A stretch of 64,000 nt of DNA, from assembly GCA_026391945.1 (NCBI GenBank), contig JAPLDA010000022.1, forward strand, positions 1 to 64,000. The letters are read 5' to 3'. A model generated the notes under the pieces. It did not search any database, was not told where the DNA came from, and saw only the letters and a list, made by a program, of their open reading frames with translations. Shown here one piece after another: positions 59,567 through 64,000 of the stretch; positions within the stretch are counted from its first letter, which is position 1, and every line of letters starts with the position of its first letter. The stretch is from Bacteroidota bacterium (GTDB lineage Bacteria; Bacteroidota; Bacteroidia; AKYH767-A; 2013-40CM-41-45). The position numbers and the translations under genes were made by a program.

Positions 59567-61333
59567 TCAATACATCTCAATCTCAAACGGCAGCCGCGCC
59601 TGTATTCCCTGCATCTTCAGCATCGACTGAATGCGGTTGTAATATTTATAGGATTCTCCCAGTTGTTTTTTAGCAACCGATTCACTGACATCAGTGGAAT
59701 AATCTTCCAACAGTTTTTGTAAAAAATCTTTTTGTTCAGGCAACGAGATCACACGGTACTGGCCGAGCTTCGCCATTCTCGCGGCAATGTCAAGCGCCGT
59801 GTTGATTCCGCCTAATGCATCTACCAGTCCGAGTTGTTTAGCATCGGTGCCGCTCCATACTCTTCCCTGCCCGATGCTGTCGACATCAGCCTTGTTCATT
59901 TTTCTTCCTTCGGCAACATGGGTGATGAACGTATCATAAATGCGTTCCACTTCGAGTTGAATGATTTCTTTTTCCTGTGCAGTCATTGGCCGGGTCATGC
60001 TGCCGATGCCGGAGAACTTTCCGGTCTTCACCGTATCGAAGGTGATTCCGAGTTTGTTGTTGAACATTTTTTGTGCGTTGAAGAGCAACCCGAACACGCC
60101 GATGGAACCGGTAATCGTTCCCGGTTCTGCAACGATGCTATCGGCAGCACAGGAAATATAATAACCTCCGGAAGCGGCGAGGTCGCCCATGGAAACGACC
60201 ACCGGTTTTGCTTTTTTTGCCAGCAACACTTCGCGCCAGATCACATCGGAAGCCAGCGCGCTTCCGCCGGGAGAATTGACACGGAGCACAATTGCTTTGA
60301 TCGAGGAATCCAGTCTTGCTTTCCGTATCGTCTCTGATAATCCGCCGGATCCGATCACATCGTCATTTCCTTCGCCGCCCATGATATCACCGACTGCATA
60401 AATGATAGCAATCTTCTTCGCTGAAAATGCTTTGGAAGACCCGGGAACCTTGTCGTATTTTTTCATCGATATCAAACGCAGTTTATTTTTTTCAGTGAGT
60501 CCTGAAATTTTTCTGAGTTCCGATTGCACTTCATCGAAATAAGCAAGTTGATCCACCATCTTCAGGCGCAATGCATCTTCCGGATTCCGCACTTCCATTT
60601 CATTGGCAATTCCCATCAATTTTTCGCTGGTGATGTTTCGTGATGTTGAAATGTCACCGATGAATTTTTTCCAGATAGACTGCTGCAACTCTTTAACCTG
60701 TGCGCGGTTTTCAGGGCTCATCTTGTCGTTGATGAAAGGCTCCACGGCACTTTTAAATTTCCCGTGACGGATGATTTCCGGCTCGACTTCCAGTTTTTCC
60801 AATGCTCCTTTGAAAAATGTAAGCTCTGTATTCAACCCGTGAAAAATCAATTCTCCCTGCGGATTCAGGAAAATCCTGTCGGCGACAGAAGCGAGGTAAT
60901 ACGTTCCCTGTGAATAATATTCACTGTATGCATAAATGAACTTGTGTGTGTTTTTAAAATCGATCAACGCATTCCTGATTTCTTCGGCTGTTGATATTCC
61001 CCCCTGGAAGGTTGAAAGGTTCAGGAAAATTCCTTTGATGCGGGAATCGTTTTTTGCTTTGTCGATATTTTTCAGAATGTCGTTCAGCCCGAGATCCTGT
61101 TCCGATTTAAAAGAATTGAAGTTCATTCCTTCAAAAGGATTTTTAGAGGTCCGTTCCTTGACCGGGTGATCCAGCGTAATTTCAAGAATCGAATTGTTGT
61201 CAACCGAAGGTGCCCCGTCTTTCGCCATCGATAAGATACCGAACAGGATGAAAAGGGAAATGAAAAATAAAATGATGAGTGAAAGAAATACACCCAGCAT
61301 GGATGCAAACATGAATTTGAAGAACTGTTTCAT
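59567..61333 (-). CDS. sppA: Signal peptide peptidase SppA, 67K type
   Basis: A 588-residue serine protease of the inner membrane from ATG 61333 (MKQFFKFMFASMLGVFLSLI); a longer in-frame start at 61465 adds 44 unlikely residues. The N-terminal half holds the catalytic Lys region (RHGKFKSAVEPF, Lys about 192) and the C-terminal half the nucleophile Ser388 (GDLAASGGYYISC), as in the tandem-domain SppA. It digests cleaved signal peptides. It is convergent with the dioxygenase gene. Confidence 0.93.
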   Translation of the reverse strand: MKQFFKFMFASMLGVFLSLIILFFISLFILFGILSMAKDGAPSVDNNSILEITLDHPVKERTSKNPFEGMNFNSFKSEQDLGLNDILKNIDKAKNDSRIKGIFLNLSTFQGGISTAEEIRNALIDFKNTHKFIYAYSEYYSQGTYYLASVADRIFLNPQGELIFHGLNTELTFFKGALEKLEVEPEIIRHGKFKSAVEPFINDKMSPENRAQVKELQQSIWKKFIGDISTSRNITSEKLMGIANEMEVRNPEDALRLKMVDQLAYFDEVQSELRKISGLTEKNKLRLISMKKYDKVPGSSKAFSAKKIAIIYAVGDIMGGEGNDDVIGSGGLSETIRKARLDSSIKAIVLRVNSPGGSALASDVIWREVLLAKKAKPVVVSMGDLAASGGYYISCAADSIVAEPGTITGSIGVFGLLFNAQKMFNNKLGITFDTVKTGKFSGIGSMTRPMTAQEKEIIQLEVERIYDTFITHVAEGRKMNKADVDSIGQGRVWSGTDAKQLGLVDALGGINTALDIAARMAKLGQYRVISLPEQKDFLQKLLEDYSTDVSESVAKKQLGESYKYYNRIQSMLKMQGIQARLPFEIEMY

Positions 61334-61517
61334 AGGTTTATTACGTTGGTTTTCGTTGGGATAATATGCAATATTAAGGATTGCAAATGAGATGCGATGA
61401 TGACACTGTGATTTGTTTTTAAAGGCCGGTATTTTGGATGGATTTGGTTCAAAAAAATCGAGCATTTTTTGTCTTCAATTCAGGATTGGATCATGTATAT
61501 TTGAAAAAAATTGTTTT

Positions 61518-62012
61518 GTGAATCGGATTTGTCTTTCTCTTGGTTCCAATGTAGGCGACCGGGTTCAGCACCTGAAGAATGCCGCTGCTGAAATCCATAA
61601 AGAACTCGGGCTTGTTGCTGCACAATCTTCCGTGTATGAGACCGAACCTTGGGGAAATTCCCGGCAGGAGAATTTTTTAAACCAGGTGATTCTTATTGAA
61701 TCATCTTTACTGGCAGATGAAGTCATGTACAGGATATTGATGATAGAAGAAAAAATGGGCAGGAGAAGAACCGTTAAATGGGAACCGAGAATCATCGACA
61801 TTGATATTTTATTTTTTAATGATGAAATTATTTCAAAGGAAAATCTTCGGGTTCCGCATCCCAGCCTGCATGATAGAAAATTTGTTTTGACTCCATTGGC
61901 TGAATTGATTCCGGAGTACATCCATCCCGTTTTAAAAAAATCAATTTTAGCATTGCTTTCTGATGTGAATGATCCGCTTGAAGTAAAAAAAGTTTCAACT
62001 CAAACAGCCTGA
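61518..62012 (+). CDS. folK: 2-amino-4-hydroxy-6-hydroxymethyldihydropteridine pyrophosphokinase
   Basis: A 164-residue HPPK. GTG 61518 gives MNRICLSLGSNVGDR; no ATG fits. Motifs are SLGSNVGDR, the VYETEPWG region, and RRTVKWEPRIIDIDILFF followed by VPHPSLHDRKFVLTPLAEL. It transfers pyrophosphate from ATP to the pterin in folate synthesis. Its stop overlaps the ATG of the kinase gene by one base, so the two are coupled. TATATTTG at 61496-61503 is a perfect -7 element. Confidence 0.94.
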   Translation: MNRICLSLGSNVGDRVQHLKNAAAEIHKELGLVAAQSSVYETEPWGNSRQENFLNQVILIESSLLADEVMYRILMIEEKMGRRRTVKWEPRIIDIDILFFNDEIISKENLRVPHPSLHDRKFVLTPLAELIPEYIHPVLKKSILALLSDVNDPLEVKKVSTQTA

Positions 62013-62659
62013 TGCCAGCCCTGAGATACGACTACATAGTGATTGAAGGCAACATCGGAACCGGCAAGACTTCCCTGGCTACGAAGATTTCGTCTGACTT
62101 TAACACACGGCTCATCCTCGAACGGTTTGCTGACAACCCTTTTCTTCCCAGGTTTTATGAAAACCGCCAGCGGTACGCTTTTCCGCTGGAGCTTTCCTTT
62201 CTCGCCGATCGTTACCAGCAGTTGAAGGATGAACTCACGAACCAGGAATTGTTTCAGCCAAAAACAGTATCGGATTATCTTTTGAGCAAGTCACTCATTT
62301 TTGCATCCATCACGCTCAAGGATGTTGAACGGGATTTGTACCAACGTCTTTTCCAGATCATCAATCCTCATCTTCCCAAACCTGATTTGCTTGTTTATCT
62401 TCACAAAGACATTCCGAAACTTCAGTCGAACATTCAAAAGAGGGGAAGGGACTATGAACTGAACATCGAGGATAATTATTTACTCCAGCTTGAAAAAGGA
62501 TATTGGGAGTTTTTCAAGCAGCAAAGCAACCTGAGAATCCTCGTACTCGACACCAATCATGTTGATTTTGTATCGAATAAAATGCATTATGAATCGATAT
62601 TGGAATTGATAAATTCGGAATACCAACCCGGTATACACCGCGTAATTATTGATGTTTAG
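62012..62659 (+). CDS. Deoxynucleoside kinase (dGK/dCK type)
   Basis: A 215-residue deoxynucleoside kinase. P-loop IEGNIGTGKTSLA (residues ~11-23), the ERFADNPFLPRFYENRQRYAF substrate loop (with an Arg-Glu-type pair DRY of FLADRYQQL), and an LID-like QKRGRDYE near residue 148. It phosphorylates a deoxynucleoside such as deoxyadenosine or deoxyguanosine for salvage; the exact substrate is not decided by sequence. It is translationally coupled to folK; in Bacteroidota this pair is a common neighbour. Not related to thymidylate kinase. Confidence 0.9.
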   Translation: MPALRYDYIVIEGNIGTGKTSLATKISSDFNTRLILERFADNPFLPRFYENRQRYAFPLELSFLADRYQQLKDELTNQELFQPKTVSDYLLSKSLIFASITLKDVERDLYQRLFQIINPHLPKPDLLVYLHKDIPKLQSNIQKRGRDYELNIEDNYLLQLEKGYWEFFKQQSNLRILVLDTNHVDFVSNKMHYESILELINSEYQPGIHRVIIDV

Positions 62660-62689
62660 AGGGTATTAGAGGATGTTTCACCCTTATTT

Positions 62690-62720
62690 CTTGACTAATA
62701 TCAAAAGATTCTTATTTTTG
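62690..62720 (+). promoter_or_regulatory. Promoter of the OmpA-family gene at 62769
   Basis: CTTG at 62690-62693, exactly 19 bases, then TATTTTTG at 62713-62720; a close match. The ATG follows 49 bases later. Confidence 0.7.
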
Positions 62721-62768
62721 TCGAAAATTAAGACGCAAAAGTAAAACAAAGCGTCAAAGACAATAACC

Positions 62769-64000
62769 ATGAGGATTTCTACACTTCCTGGAGTTTTGCT
62801 TTTATTATTCATTACAAGTAACTCCTTCGGCCAGGTTGATACCTTGCATGTCACCAAACGATATGACATGCCAAGGGCCCGCACATTCCGTACGCTCGAT
62901 ATTGGTGTTCATTTCGGTATGACGTATCCGAATACCGACATTGCCGCCAGTGATTTATTCAGCAGTGGTGTGGAAACGAAACTTGCTTACGGGTTGACAT
63001 TGACCAAATTCCTGTCTCATAATTTCGGGTTGCAGGCACAATTCATTACCGGGAAGATGAGCGGGAAAGACAAAGAGAAGCCGAATCAATATTTTTTTAC
63101 GACCAAGGTTAAATACGATGTATCACTGAATGCTGTTTTCCAGGTTGGGAACATCGCATTCCTGAAACGTTCTCCTGATCTTGCGATCTATGGGTATGTT
63201 GGTGTGGGAAGAATTAATTTTGATCCAAGCAGGTCCATTTATGTTCAGAATAATTTTATCGATTCAACAACGGTTAATTATCACAATACAACTGAAATAA
63301 TTTTTCCATTCGGTTTAGGTGCCAAGTACCGCATCAACAAAAATTTTTCGATCAATGCTGAATATTCTTTACGTCACCTGAACTCGGATAAACTGGATGG
63401 TTACTTCCGCCTGCTCTCGGAGAATGATGATTATTCTTACCTCAATGTCGGTCTTATTTATCATTTAGGTACGAAAGAAAAAGTGCTGGAATGGAATAAC
63501 CCGATCGGTGACATGTACGCTGACCTTGCTGTTGTAAAGGATAAAATTGACCTCGTTACAAAAGATTCAGACAAAGACGGAGTGGCCGATATGTTCGATC
63601 GTGAACCGGATACTCCTGAGGGAGTGAAAGTTTACGGTGACGGAACTTCTGTTGACAGCGACGGTGACGGCGTTCCGGATTTCAAGGATGTTGAACCGTA
63701 TTCTTCAAAAGGTGCCAAGGTGGATGGTAGTGGAAAAGAAATTGATGCCGATGGCGATGGAATTCCTGACAGCCGTGACCTGGAACCGAATACTCCGAAG
63801 GGAACGCTTGTCAGCAACCAGGGAATTACGATTCCGGTTGGCAAACAACAAAATGAACAGGGAGGAAATTCTGCTCTCAATGTTGGTTCAGGTTATCTTC
63901 CATCTGTTTTCTTTGAATTGGATAAAGCCGTCATCCAGAAAAAGTACAATGAAACACTGGCCTCCATCGGAATGGTAATGAAAAATTATCCTGACCTGAA
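62769..64000 (+). CDS. OmpA-family protein with calcium-binding repeats (3' end outside window)
   Basis: The frame from ATG 62769 is open to the end of the window (about 410 codons), so the gene continues beyond. Signal MRISTLPGVLLLLFITSNSFG (then QV), an OmpW/OprF-like beta-barrel part with strands such as DIGVHFGMTYPN, KYRINKNFSINAEYSLRH and YSYLNVGLIYHLG, and several thrombospondin type 3-like Asp-rich repeats (DSDKDGVADMFD, DSDGDGVPDFKD, DADGDGIPDSRD). The start of an OmpA-C peptidoglycan-binding domain follows (YLPSVFFELDKAVIQKKY). It links the outer membrane to peptidoglycan. Confidence 0.85.
   Translation, partial: MRISTLPGVLLLLFITSNSFGQVDTLHVTKRYDMPRARTFRTLDIGVHFGMTYPNTDIAASDLFSSGVETKLAYGLTLTKFLSHNFGLQAQFITGKMSGKDKEKPNQYFFTTKVKYDVSLNAVFQVGNIAFLKRSPDLAIYGYVGVGRINFDPSRSIYVQNNFIDSTTVNYHNTTEIIFPFGLGAKYRINKNFSINAEYSLRHLNSDKLDGYFRLLSENDDYSYLNVGLIYHLGTKEKVLEWNNPIGDMYADLAVVKDKIDLVTKDSDKDGVADMFDREPDTPEGVKVYGDGTSVDSDGDGVPDFKDVEPYSSKGAKVDGSGKEIDADGDGIPDSRDLEPNTPKGTLVSNQGITIPVGKQQNEQGGNSALNVGSGYLPSVFFELDKAVIQKKYNETLASIGMVMKNYPDL

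Noticed and set aside
61334-61465. 44-residue N-terminal extension of SppA
   Set aside because: The signal anchor begins at ATG 61333; the upstream part is polar and overlaps the region facing folK.

Overview
The window is a stretch of a Bacteroidota chromosome. Three signals support this. Seven proteins end in type IX secretion (T9SS) C-terminal sorting domains with the 'PNP...GxYxxxL' pattern. The clearest promoters fit the Bacteroidota consensus (TTTG, about 19 bases, TAnnTTTG). The gene content is also typical: type III glutamine synthetase, rpsU-xerC-hpf, FeoA-FeoB, OmpA/PD40 envelope proteins and very short lipoproteins. I cannot name a genus. Apart from hpf and one cargo gene, starts mostly lack Shine-Dalgarno sequences, also typical of the phylum.

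Layout. 1-5.9 kb: end of a membrane protein, a cluster of small hairpins, a DUF1800-DUF1501 pair and a T9SS cargo. 5.9-7.4 kb (minus): Mla-type ABC ATPase and permease. 7.5-12.2 kb: a tiny lipoprotein, feoA-feoB, and mtnA with a class II aldolase. 12.3-20.5 kb: T9SS cargos, pseudouridine catabolism (psuG-psuK, minus), a Cys-rich secreted pair, a methyltransferase, a cupin and several repeats. 20.8-24 kb: rpsU, a leader/attenuator-like element, xerC, hpf and a lytic transglycosylase. 24-29.2 kb (minus): lpxH, an M1 peptidase with a barrel-like tail and a TlpA-type oxidoreductase. 29.3-36.1 kb: a large M4 metallopeptidase, a secreted endonuclease I and a di-haem peroxidase. 36.2-42.7 kb: mostly minus-strand genes (LutA-like, MFS transporter, hemE, BamA-like, ung) plus a GNAT gene. 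42.9-46.1 kb: small lipoprotein, T9SS cargo, a relic sorting domain, osmC and an envelope protein. 46.2-58.3 kb (plus): lipA, tatA, a DEAD-box helicase, a desaturase, GSIII, a PorE-like OmpA/LysM protein, purM and prfA. 58.7-64 kb: a DODA-type dioxygenase, sppA (minus), folK, a deoxynucleoside kinase and the start of an OmpA-family protein that runs off the window.

Much of the content concerns the cell envelope and secretion: T9SS cargos, a possible T9SS-associated OmpA protein, a BamA-like barrel, Mla components, LpxH, SppA and TatA. The rest is housekeeping. I found no rRNA, tRNA, CRISPR array, prophage or insertion sequence.

The intergenic DNA is the least ordinary part. It holds several families of interspersed repeats. 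One is a set of hairpins that share a TGAA/TTCA loop but have different, perfectly paired stems. Another is a family of about 125 bp with and without its hairpin core. Short tandem words also occur, two of which have entered coding sequence (purM and the M1 peptidase N-terminus). Between rpsU and xerC lies a promoter, a tiny ORF and a terminator overlapping the end of that ORF. Just downstream, hpf carries a strong Shine-Dalgarno sequence.
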